Below, one piece after another: positions 54,584 through 63,762 of a stretch of DNA of 64,000 bases. The notes beneath the pieces are model-generated. The model saw only the letters and a list, made by a program, of their open reading frames with translations. It was not told where the DNA came from and did not search any database. Numbering within the stretch: position 1 is the first letter of the stretch; every line of letters begins with the position of its first letter. This stretch comes from Gemmatimonadota bacterium (lineage in GTDB: Bacteria > Gemmatimonadota > Gemmatimonadetes > Gemmatimonadales > Gemmatimonadaceae): positions 771,933 through 835,932 of the forward strand of contig JADKAQ010000001.1 of assembly GCA_016719105.1 (NCBI GenBank). Reading direction: 5' to 3'. The position numbers were made by a program, and so were the translations under genes.

Positions 54584-55281
54584 CAGGCGACCACTCCTCT
54601 CACGTCAGTTTCGGCCAACACCCCATCCTCCAACAGGAGAACCCGATCGGCCCGCGCCGCCAGCGATCGGTTGTGCGTCACGACGACCATGCCAATCTCG
54701 AGGTCCCGCGCCAACTCCGCCAACAGGTCGTGCAACCGCTCCGCGCTGCCATGATCGAGGTTGCCGGAGGGCTCATCGGCCAACAGCAGGACCGGATCCA
54801 TCGCCAGCGACCGCGCCACCGCCGTTCGCTGCTGCTCGCCACCCGACAGCTCCGAGGGGCGATGGTGCATGCGTCCGCTCAGCCCCACCCGAGACAGCAG
54901 CTCCTCCGCACGGCTGCGCGCGGTCCGAACATCGCGGCCGGCGATCCGCGCCGGCATCATCACATTCTCGAGCGCCGTGAACTCCCGCAGCAGGTGATGA
55001 AACTGGAAGACGAAGCCCACCTTGTGGTTGCGAATCGTCGCCAACTCCTCGTCCGACCGTCCCTCGAGCGATTCGCCGTCCACCACGACTCGCCCCTTGG
55101 TCGGGCGGTCGAGTGCCCCCATGACGTGCAGCAGCGTGCTCTTGCCGGCCCCGCTCGTCCCCACGACGGCGATCATCTCCGCACGCGCCACGCGGAGCTC
55201 AACCCCGTTGAGGATGTGCAGGATTCCACCGTCGCCCCCGCGGTACGACTTGACGATTCCCTCGGCTACTAGAACGGACAT
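54583..55281 (-). CDS. lolD: Lipoprotein-releasing ABC transporter ATPase LolD
   Basis: ATPase of the LolCDE system that extracts lipoproteins from the inner membrane. 232 residues; Walker A 'VGTSGAGKSTLLHVMGALD', Q-loop 'FVFQFHHLLREFTALENVMM' (LolD/MacB subfamily), signature 'SELSGGEQQRTAVARSL', Walker B 'LLLADEPSGNLD'. The permease gene lies upstream after a 112-base gap holding a hairpin. Confidence 0.93.
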   Translation of the reverse strand: MSVLVAEGIVKSYRGGDGGILHILNGVELRVARAEMIAVVGTSGAGKSTLLHVMGALDRPTKGRVVVDGESLEGRSDEELATIRNHKVGFVFQFHHLLREFTALENVMMPARIAGRDVRTARSRAEELLSRVGLSGRMHHRPSELSGGEQQRTAVARSLAMDPVLLLADEPSGNLDHGSAERLHDLLAELARDLEIGMVVVTHNRSLAARADRVLLLEDGVLAETDVRGVVA

Positions 55282-55352
55282 CCGGAATCAGCCTCGCCCC
55301 AGAGACACCTGATGAACACTCTCGCACACGCGCGCCACCCACACAACTAGCC

Positions 55353-55389
55353 CGAACGAGCGACGGCCGGTTCCCGCGGGCCTCGTTCG
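55353..55389. other. Hairpin in the lolC-lolD gap
   Basis: CGAACGAG (55353-55360) pairs with CTCGTTCG (55382-55389), 8 bp, around a 21-base GC-rich loop. It begins right after the lolC stop on the transcript. It may reduce read-through into lolD-mcsAB or stabilise the lolC 3' end. Confidence 0.35.
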
Positions 55390-55393
55390 CTCG

Positions 55394-56644
55394 CTACTCA
55401 TGCCGGATCGCTTCGATCGGGTAGAGCTTCGCTGCCTGCTGCGCGGGATACAGCGTCGCCAGCCCCGCAATGAGGACCGACGCCAGGACCGTCAGCGCCA
55501 CGTCGCTCCATTCGGTCGTCACCGGCAGGTGGTCGATGAAATAGATCGCCGGATCCAGCTTGATGAGCTTGTACTTCCCGAGTGCGACCGACACGACCAA
55601 CCCCAACACGAGCCCCAGAAATGTCCCCGCGAAGCCGATCACCAGCCCCTGCGTGAGGAAGACCTTCCGAACCGAGCGCGCGGTCATCCCCATCGCCTTC
55701 AGGATTCCGATTTCCTTCGTCTTGTCGGCTACGACCATCGTCAGGTTGCTCACGATGTTGAAGGCGGCCACCACGACGATCAGGAGCAGGATGACGCCCA
55801 TGCCGAGCTTCTCGAGCTTCAGTGCCTGAAACAGCGACGAGTTCTGCTCCTGCCAGTCCACCGTACGGTAGGGAAAGCCGAGGCGCTGCGCGAGCACGGG
55901 GGCGATCTCGGGGGCGCGCCAGCGATCGGTCGTCTTGACCTCGAGCCCGGTGACGGCGCTGTCGAGCCCCGCGATGTCCTGCGCCGCTGCCAGCGACATG
56001 AAGACATACGCGTTGTCGTACTCGTACATCCCCGTCTCAAAGACCCCGGTGACCTCGAACCGAATCGGCCGCGGGACGAAGGTCCCGGTGGCGCGATTCA
56101 GCTTCGTCCCCGAAATCGTCATGATGGTGATGGTATCCTGGGGATACGCGTTGAGGCGTGCGGCCAGGAGCTTGCCGAGCACGACCCCCCGCTGCTGCCC
56201 ATCGGAACTGGCGAAGCGGAAATCCCCCTGGGTCGCGTGCTGCCGGATGCTGGTCACGTCGATCGTCTTTCGCGACTGCGGTTCGATCCCCGAGACATAC
56301 GCCCCTTCGACGTAGTCGTGCCCGGTGCTCAGTAGCCCCTGCGTGAGGACGAAGGGTGCGACGGCCGTCACCCCCGGTTCCTGTTGCACGCGCGCCATCA
56401 CGGCGCGCCAGTCGGCGATCTTGAGGTCCTCGCCGTAGCTGAGCACGCGAATGTCGGGCGAGCCGATGAGGATCTTCTCGCGCAGGTCGCGCTGCAGGCC
56501 GTTCATCACCCCCATGACGACGATCAGCGCGCTCACCCCGACGATCACGCCGCCGATGGCGATCACACTAATGAACGACAGCAGCTTTGACCCACGCCGG
56601 CTGCGCAGGTATCGCCAGGCGATGTCGAACTCGATCCCGTTCAT
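55394..56644 (-). CDS. Lipoprotein-releasing system transmembrane protein LolC/LolE
   Basis: 416-residue permease with the FtsX/MacB layout: one N-terminal helix (about 20-48, 'LLSFISVIAIGGVIVGVSAL'), a large periplasmic domain (about 50-270) and three C-terminal helices ('MGVILLLIVVVAAFNIVSNL', 'GLVIGFAGTFLGLVLGLVVS', 'VALTVLASVLIAGLATLYPA'). The N-terminal 'FDIAWRYLRSRRG' is a LolC/E signature. Only one permease gene is present, so it may act as a homodimer (LolF-type). ATGA overlap with lysS. Confidence 0.92.
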   Translation of the reverse strand: MNGIEFDIAWRYLRSRRGSKLLSFISVIAIGGVIVGVSALIVVMGVMNGLQRDLREKILIGSPDIRVLSYGEDLKIADWRAVMARVQQEPGVTAVAPFVLTQGLLSTGHDYVEGAYVSGIEPQSRKTIDVTSIRQHATQGDFRFASSDGQQRGVVLGKLLAARLNAYPQDTITIMTISGTKLNRATGTFVPRPIRFEVTGVFETGMYEYDNAYVFMSLAAAQDIAGLDSAVTGLEVKTTDRWRAPEIAPVLAQRLGFPYRTVDWQEQNSSLFQALKLEKLGMGVILLLIVVVAAFNIVSNLTMVVADKTKEIGILKAMGMTARSVRKVFLTQGLVIGFAGTFLGLVLGLVVSVALGKYKLIKLDPAIYFIDHLPVTTEWSDVALTVLASVLIAGLATLYPAQQAAKLYPIEAIRHE

Positions 56645-58176
56645 TCCGGGCGCATCGTGGGAAAGAGGATCACGTCGCGGATGTTGGCCGACGCCGAGAG
56701 GTACATGAACAATCGGTCCATGCCGATCCCGACGCCACCCATGGGGGGCATCCCGTACTCCATCGCGCGCAGGTAGTCCTCGTCGACTCCGCTGGCCTCC
56801 TCGTCTCCCTCGGCCTTCAGGCGCGCCTGCGCCTCGAAGCGCCGACGCTGGTCGAGCGGGTCGTTGAGTTCGCTGAAGGCGTTGGCCAGTTCCTTCCCCT
56901 TGGCGAAGAGCTCGAAGCGCTCCGTGAGTCCCTCGACCCCGCGCTTGGGCTTGGCGAGCGGCGACAGCTCCACCGGATAGTCCACGACGAACGTCGGCGT
57001 GTCGATGGTCGATTCGACAAGCGCCTGGAACATCTCGTCGAGGAGCTTGGGGCGGCTCAACGTCTCGACCTTGTGTACCCCGATGCGGTGCGCCATGTGC
57101 CGCAGGGCGGCGATGTCGGCCGTCATGCAATCGGCGCCCAACGCCTGGTTGAGCGACGGCACCCACTCGATGCGCGGGAACGGCGGGGAGAATCGCGGCA
57201 CGTCGACGAACCCTTCGTCCGTCAGGAGCAACCGCTCCTCGGCGCTCGCCGCATCGGGCGACAAGACCGCACGCACCGCGTCCGACGCGCGAATGAGCAG
57301 CGCTTCCACGCGCGCCATCATCACGCGGTAGTCGGCGTAGGCCTCGTAGAACTCGAGCATCGTGAACTCGGGATTGTGCGTGCGGTCGATCCCCTCGTTC
57401 CGGAAATCATGCCCGATCTCGTACACGCGATCGAGCCCCCCGACCACCAGGCGCTTGAGGTACAGCTCGTCTGCAATCCGCAGGTAGAGCGGCATGTCGA
57501 GCGCATTGTGATGCGTGACGAAGGGGCGCGCGGCGGCCCCGCCATACAGCGGCTGCAAGACCGGCGTTTCCACCTCGAGGTAGCCGAGTTCGTCCAGGGC
57601 CCGCCGGATCTCCGTCATCATCCGGCTCCGCGCCACGAACCGACGCCGAACGTCGGCGTTCACTGCGAGGTCGGCATAGCGCTGACGATATCGCATCTCC
57701 GGGTCGGCAAAGCCAGAGTGACGCACGACGACGCCGTCGACGATTTCGTCCTTGCCGTACGGGAGCGGGCGCAGCGACTTCGCCAGCAGCGTCGCCCGCT
57801 CGGCCTTCACGGTCGTCTCGCCCGTACGCGTGCGAAAGAGCGTCCCCTCGACGCCGACGATGTCACCGATGTCATACAAGGCAAGCTCGGTGAAGACCGC
57901 GTCACCCAGTTCATCGCGCCGGAAGTAGACCTGGATCCGTGAGTGTGCGTCGGCCACATGCCCGAAGATCGTCTTGCCGTGCGGGCGCCAGGCGACGATG
58001 CGCCCCGCGACCGCCACGCGCGCCCCCGTCTCGGCGTCCGGGGGGAGCGCCCGGAGCGCGCTCGCCGCGTCGTGCGTCACGTCGAACCCGTACGCGAACG
58101 GGGCCACGCCTAACGCTTCGAGCTGCGAGAGCTTGTCGCGTCGCGCCTTGAGCACGAAGTTCAGGTCGTCGCTCAT
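56641..58176 (-). CDS. lysS: Lysine--tRNA ligase, class II
   Basis: 511 residues. OB-fold anticodon domain (about 45-160), then the class II catalytic core: motif 1-2 region ('FVARSRMMTEIRRALDEL', 'GHDFRNEGIDRTHNPEFTML') and motif 3 'GGVGIGMDRLFMYLS'. ATG 58176 overlaps the prfB stop by four bases; the prfB-lysS pair is conserved across bacteria including E. coli. Confidence 0.97.
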   Translation of the reverse strand: MSDDLNFVLKARRDKLSQLEALGVAPFAYGFDVTHDAASALRALPPDAETGARVAVAGRIVAWRPHGKTIFGHVADAHSRIQVYFRRDELGDAVFTELALYDIGDIVGVEGTLFRTRTGETTVKAERATLLAKSLRPLPYGKDEIVDGVVVRHSGFADPEMRYRQRYADLAVNADVRRRFVARSRMMTEIRRALDELGYLEVETPVLQPLYGGAAARPFVTHHNALDMPLYLRIADELYLKRLVVGGLDRVYEIGHDFRNEGIDRTHNPEFTMLEFYEAYADYRVMMARVEALLIRASDAVRAVLSPDAASAEERLLLTDEGFVDVPRFSPPFPRIEWVPSLNQALGADCMTADIAALRHMAHRIGVHKVETLSRPKLLDEMFQALVESTIDTPTFVVDYPVELSPLAKPKRGVEGLTERFELFAKGKELANAFSELNDPLDQRRRFEAQARLKAEGDEEASGVDEDYLRAMEYGMPPMGGVGIGMDRLFMYLSASANIRDVILFPTMRPE

Positions 58177-59301
58177 GCGACCCCCGCCGCGCCAGCCGCG
58201 CCGGCCCCGTACTGCTTCAGGTACGCCTCGATGAACTCGTCGATGTCGCCGTCCATGATGCGCTGCACATCAGGGATCTTCAGTTCGGTCCGGTGGTCGT
58301 TGACCATGGTGTACGGCTGGAAGACGTAGCTGCGAATCTGGCTCCCGAAGGAGACGTCGGACTTGGTGGAGTCGAGCTTGGCCTTGGCGGCGGCCTGCTT
58401 GTCGGCCTCGATCTGGTAGAGCTTGTTCTTGAGCTGCTTCATGGCGGTCGCCTTGTTCTTGAACTGCGACCGCTCCTGTTGCGAGGAGACCACCACGCCC
58501 GACGGGATGTGCGTCAGGCGCACGGCCGACGACGTCTTGTTGACGTGCTGACCGCCGGCACCGCTCGCGCGGAAGACGTCCATCTTGATGTCCTCCTCGC
58601 GAATCTCGATGTTGATCTCCTCATTGACCACCGGATACACGAAGACCGACGCAAAGCTCGTGTGCCGGCGCGCATTCGAGTCGAACGGCGAGATACGAAC
58701 CAGGCGGTGTACCCCGGTCTCCGGGCGCAGGAAGCCGAAGGCGTAGTGCCCCTTGATCTCGACCACCGCCCCCTTGATCCCGGCCTCCTCGCCCTCGGAC
58801 ATGTCGAGGATCTCGAGCCCGAAGCCATGACGCTCGGCCCAGCGCGAGTACATGCGCAGGAGCATCTGCGCCCAATCCATCGCCTCCGTCCCGCCGGCCC
58901 CCGCCGAGATCTCGAGCTGCGCGTCACGGAAGTCGTCCGGGCCCTGGAGCAGTGACCGCAACTCGTACTCGCGGAGCGACGACTCGATGGCGTCGGTCTC
59001 CTGGTCGAGGTCACGAATCATCTCCTCGTCGGGCTCGGCGGTGAGAAGATCGTCCAGCTCCCGCGCGCTGCGCACGCGTCCCTCGAGCCGATCGAACGGC
59101 TCGACCCACGCCTTCAGCGTCTTGACGCGCTGCACCACGTCGCGGGCGCGCTCCTGGTCGTCCCAGAAACCCGCCCCCGTCATCTGGTGCTCGAGCGTCG
59201 TTAGGCTGTCCCGCTTGCCGGCGAGGTCAAAGATACCTCCGCAACTCGGTCAATCGCTCGTCGTAGCCCGAGAGCGTGCGCGCGCGTTCGGTGTCGGCCA
59301 T
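58173..59301 (-). CDS. prfB: Peptide chain release factor 2, with programmed +1 frameshift
   Basis: Terminates translation at UGA and UAA. Frame 0 starts at ATG 59301 and encodes 24 residues ending 'LTELRRYL', then an in-frame TGA (59229-59227). The +1 frame continues 'DLAGKRDSL' and runs 351 residues to 58173, total about 375. Seen in the main part: stop-codon anticodon tripeptide SPF in 'RISPFDSNARR' and the catalytic GGQ in 'ASGAGGQHVNKTSS'. The slip site CTTTGAC is preceded by CGGAGG, as in E. coli prfB, so low RF2 should favour frameshifting. The longer frame starting before 59301 is less likely. Confidence 0.95.
59226..59240 (-). promoter_or_regulatory. prfB programmed frameshift site
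   Basis: On the minus strand: CGGAGG, then TAT, then CTT-TGA-C. The Shine-Dalgarno-like CGGAGG close upstream and the slippery CTT before an in-frame TGA followed by C reproduce the known RF2 autoregulatory site. Recoding gives CTT then GAC in the +1 frame. Confidence 0.93.
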
Positions 59302-59446
59302 CGGTGCTGTGTCTCCGCGAGTCCGCATGTGACGCGAGCCGTCCTCCACCTCGGAGAACGGCCCGTCCGGTGTTCGAAACTCCTCGGGCGAAACATAGCG
59401 CCGGGCGCTGTGGCGTTCTAGCCCGCACCCCTCCCCCGCCACCGCG

Positions 59447-60565
59447 CTAGAAGATGCGCTTGCCCCCCGCCAACACGTCGTTCAGCGCCTCCTGAAAGTG
59501 CGTCGTACTCTCCGCGAACTCGCGCCCCACCTGCTCGACGTACTCTTCGTAGCTCTTCTTGATCTCTTCGCGAAAGAGCTGCTTGAGCGTCCCGTTGCGC
59601 GCCCCTTCCTCACGCTTCTGCGGATGATACGCCACCATGTCGGAGACGAGCGCGCGCGCGAGTCGCCGAGCCTTCTGGTTCGGATCGTTGGACAGGAAGG
59701 GATTGATCGGGCGCCGCGCCAACGGCGCCCCGCCGGAAGTCGACGTCCCGCTTGCAGCCGCAGCGGCGCTCGTGCTTACCGCGCCGGCGGGCGATGACGT
59801 TGGCGCTCCACGTGGCTCGCTCGGCAGGTCCGGGCTCGTCGCGGGGGGCGGAACGACAGGGGCGGCGGAAGCCGTCGACACCGGTGCCATCGGGGTGACC
59901 TCGCGCGGTGTCGCGGCATCCCGCGATGCCCCGAGCGTCGCGGCATCGCGCGGCGCGCCGAGTCCCTCGAGCGCCGGCGACGGCACGAAGGCCGGCGTGG
60001 GTGGCCGGAGCGTCGGAGCCAGTGCCGCGGGTGGAGCCGAGGGCGTGGCGAGCGGCGGCATCGCGACGGCCGGCGTGACCGGTGTCGGTCGACGGGGGGG
60101 CGCGAAGGGCGGAACACGCACCGCGCCGGCATCGCGCACCACTGCGTCGCGCGCCGGTGGCGTACCTAACGAGGACGGAAGCTCATGCGCGGCCGGGGCG
60201 TCGCGCGATGTCGTGTCGACCGTCGGCGGTGACGACACGATCGGCGGCGCGTATGCCACGGGCACTGGCGTGGCTGCCACCGGCAGCGGCAGCGCCGCAG
60301 GTGGTGTCGGGGCGGGGGCCGGAGCTGGGAGCGAGACCGTCGCCGAACGACGCACGCCTTCCGTCGAATGCGTCGACGCGATCGCAGGCCAGGGCGCCCC
60401 AGCTCCCGACGCCATCGAGCTCGGGAATTCGTCCGCCCAACGCACGCTGGCCCCCACCGGAATCAACCCCCCGCAGATGGAGCATCGTGCACGAAGGTTG
60501 GCCCCCGTGACCTTCACGGGATCCACGCGAAAGACGGACTGGCACTCGGGACACGAGACGTTCAT
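59447..60565 (-). CDS. Zinc-ribbon protein with long Pro/Ala linker and conserved C-terminal helical domain
   Basis: 372 residues. N-terminal MJ0042-type zinc ribbon ('VSCPECQSVFRVDP' and 'ARCSICGGLIPVG'), a disordered linker (about 45-280) dominated by Pro, Ala, Ser and Thr, and a folded C-terminal helical region (about 285-372, 'RRLARALVSDMVAYHPQKRE', 'EEYVEQVGREFAES'). No membrane helix. Its ATG overlaps the stop of the GGDEF gene (ATGA), so the two are co-translated and may act together. Function unknown. Confidence 0.8.
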   Translation of the reverse strand: MNVSCPECQSVFRVDPVKVTGANLRARCSICGGLIPVGASVRWADEFPSSMASGAGAPWPAIASTHSTEGVRRSATVSLPAPAPAPTPPAALPLPVAATPVPVAYAPPIVSSPPTVDTTSRDAPAAHELPSSLGTPPARDAVVRDAGAVRVPPFAPPRRPTPVTPAVAMPPLATPSAPPAALAPTLRPPTPAFVPSPALEGLGAPRDAATLGASRDAATPREVTPMAPVSTASAAPVVPPPATSPDLPSEPRGAPTSSPAGAVSTSAAAAASGTSTSGGAPLARRPINPFLSNDPNQKARRLARALVSDMVAYHPQKREEGARNGTLKQLFREEIKKSYEEYVEQVGREFAESTTHFQEALNDVLAGGKRIF

Positions 60566-61569
60566 GACTCGTCAATCACACTGATGGTTCGCTGCGGACG
60601 CGGAGGAGTGGGTTCCGCCCCTGGCGAAACCGCATCGGTCCGACGATCCACAGTATACACCGAACCGGCAAGGGTCTTCGCATACCCCTTCATCTCGGTC
60701 GCCAGCTCGGCGACCTGTGCCGCGGTGGCGAAGTGACGACGCTCGTTGGTCACCACGCCGATCGACAGTGTCATCAACGGGACGCGGTGCAGCTGGCCGC
60801 GTCGGTCCTTCCCGAAGAAGTAGCCGGCTCGACGGTCCTGCTCCGAATACTGATACGGCACCAGCAGGTCGAACACCGTCACGATCTCCGAGCAGACGTC
60901 GTTCAGCTCCACCGCCGGGATGATGAAGATGAAGTCGTCACCGCCGATGTGTCCGACGAAGCCTCGCTCGCCGCACACGCCCTTCACCACGTCGTGCAGC
61001 AGCTTCGCGAGCAGACGAATGACACGATCGCCGTCGTAATAGCTGTACCGATCGTTGTATTCCTTGAAGTGGTCGAGGTCGGCATAGCAGACGGCGTACA
61101 ACTCGTTGCGTTCCATCCGACGCCCGATTTCAGCCTCGATCTCGATCGTCCCCGGGAGTCGCGTCGACGGATGCACGTACACATCCCGGTCGGAACGCCG
61201 AAGGAGCAGGTCGAGTCGCTGCGAGATCTCGGAATCCGACACGCCGATGCGAAGGATCTCGTCCGCCCCACTCTCGAGAGCCAGTTCGAACGCTCCCGGG
61301 GACTCGCCGATCAGCACGACCGCCGGGACGATTCCAGTGAAGGAGTCCGACTTGAGCCGGCGGCACGCCCCCCACAGCTCGCTCGTCGAGTCTTCGAAGC
61401 GAGCGTCGAACACCACGACGCGCGGACGGCTTCGAAGGGCGACGTCGAGGAGAGCATTACCGCTCGCGACGGTGCTGGCGGGGAGACCGCGCTCCCGCAC
61501 CCACGACGCCACGGCCGCGGGGAGCGTCTCGCCACGCGGGGAGAACAGCATCGCGGAAGGAAGCGGCAC
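60562..61569 (-). CDS. GGDEF-type protein with receiver-like N-terminus
   Basis: 335 residues, no membrane helix. The N-terminal part (about 1-125) looks like a response-regulator receiver with the Asp in 'RVVVFDARF', but the conserved Lys loop is not evident, so it may be a pseudo-receiver. The second part (about 140-310) is a GGDEF domain: 'VCYADLDHFKEYNDRYSYYD' and the signature as GGDDF in 'GHIGGDDFIFIIP', differing from GG(D/E)EF by one residue. It may be a weak cyclase or a nucleotide sensor. GTG start 61569 with a good promoter 30-60 bases upstream. Confidence 0.85.
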   Translation of the reverse strand: MPLPSAMLFSPRGETLPAAVASWVRERGLPASTVASGNALLDVALRSRPRVVVFDARFEDSTSELWGACRRLKSDSFTGIVPAVVLIGESPGAFELALESGADEILRIGVSDSEISQRLDLLLRRSDRDVYVHPSTRLPGTIEIEAEIGRRMERNELYAVCYADLDHFKEYNDRYSYYDGDRVIRLLAKLLHDVVKGVCGERGFVGHIGGDDFIFIIPAVELNDVCSEIVTVFDLLVPYQYSEQDRRAGYFFGKDRRGQLHRVPLMTLSIGVVTNERRHFATAAQVAELATEMKGYAKTLAGSVYTVDRRTDAVSPGAEPTPPRPQRTISVIDES

Positions 61570-61598
61570 GCTATGAGATGGGTGAGCGGGACGGGCGC

Positions 61599-61627
61599 AA
61601 GATACCCGGCGGCGAAGACTTGGTCAA
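61599..61627 (-). promoter_or_regulatory. Sigma-70-like promoter of the GGDEF/zinc-ribbon genes
   Basis: On the minus strand TTGACC (61627-61622), 17-base spacer, TATCTT (61604-61599); start site near 61592, leader of about 23 bases to GTG 61569. One of the best promoter matches in the window. Confidence 0.65.
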
Positions 61628-61688
61628 AGCGGGCAAAACCTTGTGTCGCCGCATTTTCGCCTTCGCGCCGACCGCCGATCGCTCGCTG

Positions 61689-61706
61689 GAAGGGGAGCGC
61701 CCCTTC
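61689..61706 (-). terminator. Hairpin downstream of the DUF5683-like gene
   Basis: GAAGGGG (61689-61695) and CCCCTTC (61700-61706), 7-bp stem with a 4-base loop, between the end of the exported-protein gene and the next promoter. No T-run follows, so intrinsic termination is uncertain. Elsewhere in 61,570-61,822 I see only the promoter. Confidence 0.4.
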
Positions 61707-61822
61707 TCATGGCTACGACGATCCGCGCGCGCTTCGGTGACAGGAGCCGTATGCCTCACGACGCGCTCGTCATGTGCAGGCCCCGAGTCGTCACGCGCAG
61801 CGCCCCAACCAGGTGCCGAGCA

Positions 61823-62758
61823 TCAATGTCCGAACGCGAGAGGGATCGCTACCGATACATCGTACGACCGGCCCAGCGCCGTGCGCCGCTGCGCCAGGCG
61901 CAGCGAAACCGAGGCGTCGATGGCGCTGAGGACGTGATTCCCCAGGGCAACGCCGAGGTCGGCGACCGCCGATCGGTATCCCTCGTTGCTGCGCCGTATA
62001 AGCTGACGAAATCGCGAGTACTCACCGTCCGCTCCCGCCCAGGACCACCGGTACTCGGGGCGTACGGCGCGCTGCAGGTAGAACTGTTCCGCCTTGGCCC
62101 ACTCGGCGGAACCGCGTTCTGGCGGCTGAAACGGATTCTTCCAGTACGTTCGGCGCGCGAGGAGCCACGTGGCACCGTTGAACGTGGTGGAGTCAACTTC
62201 CGGCTGAAGCCCACCAGCCCCGCCGGCGAGATCGAACGCGCCGCTGGACGCGAAGTGCTCCATGCGCTCGTAGTAGTCGAAGTCCCCGACGGGTCGACTC
62301 GTCGAGAACGGCGATCTGGCCACCGCCGACGCGAGCGATCGGTACTCGTTTCGCGTTCGGCGAGCGACTCTCGTGTGCGAGTTGTAGCTCGAGAGGGCGA
62401 ACGCCTCCAGCGCGACATACACGATGGCGCGACGTTGACGAAGTAGCGCCTGCCCTGCACCAGGGACGATTGCCGAAGCCAGGATTGCCCATGAGGTGGG
62501 GCGCGCCACGCTCGCGGCGCCATCCGAAGCGAGAGCACGTCGCGCGGCCACCCCGAGGGGCCCGGCATCGCCATTCGCCCGCATACCACCGAGGTCGGTC
62601 GCGGTGGCCCCGAGCGAGGAAACAGGGGGCGGCCGGTGGACGAACCGATCGGGGGACACCCGTTGCGCGTCCGATGGATGCGGAAGAATCGCCAGCAGGG
62701 CAGCTGCGCCCATGACGACCCTTCCGACCACCGAATGGGTCTTGGTGGTGCTCCGCAT
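61823..62758 (-). CDS. Exported protein resembling DUF5683
   Basis: 311 residues with a signal peptide ('VVMGAAALLAILPHPSDAQ'). A central hydrophobic motif 'WAILASAIVPGAGQALLRQR' followed by a Tyr/Ala helix ('AIVYVALEAFALSSYNSH') resembles the 'P-G-x-GQ' segment of DUF5683 envelope proteins. The remainder is rich in Tyr, Trp and Arg. ATG 62758 overlaps the PorV-like stop by one base, so both belong to one envelope operon. Function unknown. Confidence 0.7.
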   Translation of the reverse strand: MRSTTKTHSVVGRVVMGAAALLAILPHPSDAQRVSPDRFVHRPPPVSSLGATATDLGGMRANGDAGPLGVAARRALASDGAASVARPTSWAILASAIVPGAGQALLRQRRAIVYVALEAFALSSYNSHTRVARRTRNEYRSLASAVARSPFSTSRPVGDFDYYERMEHFASSGAFDLAGGAGGLQPEVDSTTFNGATWLLARRTYWKNPFQPPERGSAEWAKAEQFYLQRAVRPEYRWSWAGADGEYSRFRQLIRRSNEGYRSAVADLGVALGNHVLSAIDASVSLRLAQRRTALGRSYDVSVAIPLAFGH

Positions 62759-63762
62759 CAGAAGGTCAAGCGGAGCGACAGGTACGTGGGCGCCTGACCA
62801 GCGTCGGCGGACAAGCCGGCGAAGACGCGCGCGAAGTCGATGACCAGTCGCCCGGCTACGAAGCCGAGCCCGAGTGTCGGACCACCGGACTCCGTCGATC
62901 CGGACGAGAAGACGTAGCCCGCGCGAAGGAACGCCTTCTTCTCCCACACGAACTCTCCACCGACCCGGGGAAGCGGCTTACCGACTGGGACGTCATCGAT
63001 GACGTCGGCCGACACGAGGAGCTCCGCGTCGTCTGCGTACACCTTGGGGATCACGTAGCGCGCCGTCGCACCGATCTGCAATCGCGTCGGAAGCGGGTCC
63101 GATTGCGGACTGTCGTTGATCTGCAGGTCGACCCCCACGTTTCGGATGGCCGCTCCGATCGTGATGGGCAGCTTCGTCGGAAGGTCGAACTGCACGCCGC
63201 CGTCGAGCGCGCTGGTGGACGCCTGCTTGGTTGGGAGCGAAGGGCACAGCCCTTCGCAGTCGAAGCGAAACTGGACCAGCTTATAGGAGACGCCGGCCCT
63301 CACGCGTCGTCCGATCGTCGTGGCGTAAGTCCCTACCAATGCAAGGTTTCGGGGAAGGATCTTCCCTACCACGTTACCCTGATTGTCCACCGCGGGGATG
63401 TCACCGCCGAAGTCGAGGATGTTGGCCGAGAGCGCCACGACCCCGAGCAGCGAGGAAGCCGCCGTCACCGTCAACGCCTCGCTGGTTCCGATGACGCTCT
63501 GGGAGTGGTGTAGGGCGGCATCGCCGCGTCGCACGGTGGCGATGCCGGCCGGATTCCACCATACCGCATCGCCGCTCCCATTCGCCGCCATCATCGATTG
63601 CCCCATGCCGACCGCGCGTGCGGAGACCGGAAGGAGCAGGAAGAGCGCCGCTTGATCGGCGATTCCATTCTGCGCGCGCAGCCGCCTCGGCGCGATCGAC
63701 GCGACGAGGCCGAGCGCAACGACTGCGACCTGACGAAGGCGCCTAAATGGGCGTCGCCTCAT
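62758..63762 (-). CDS. PorV/PorQ-family outer-membrane beta-barrel protein
   Basis: 334 residues: basic N-terminus and signal peptide ending near 'APRRLRAQNG', then 'SARAVGMGQSMMAANGSGDA' and 'WWNPAGIATV', the family's N-terminal signature, repeated amphipathic strands, and C-terminal Phe ('YLSLRLTF'). It resembles FadL-like barrels. PorV is a type 9 secretion component in Bacteroidetes; here no T9SS gene is near, so a general outer-membrane role is more cautious. Its start overlaps the Trm112-like gene by 20 bases. Confidence 0.82.
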   Translation of the reverse strand: MRRRPFRRLRQVAVVALGLVASIAPRRLRAQNGIADQAALFLLLPVSARAVGMGQSMMAANGSGDAVWWNPAGIATVRRGDAALHHSQSVIGTSEALTVTAASSLLGVVALSANILDFGGDIPAVDNQGNVVGKILPRNLALVGTYATTIGRRVRAGVSYKLVQFRFDCEGLCPSLPTKQASTSALDGGVQFDLPTKLPITIGAAIRNVGVDLQINDSPQSDPLPTRLQIGATARYVIPKVYADDAELLVSADVIDDVPVGKPLPRVGGEFVWEKKAFLRAGYVFSSGSTESGGPTLGLGFVAGRLVIDFARVFAGLSADAGQAPTYLSLRLTF

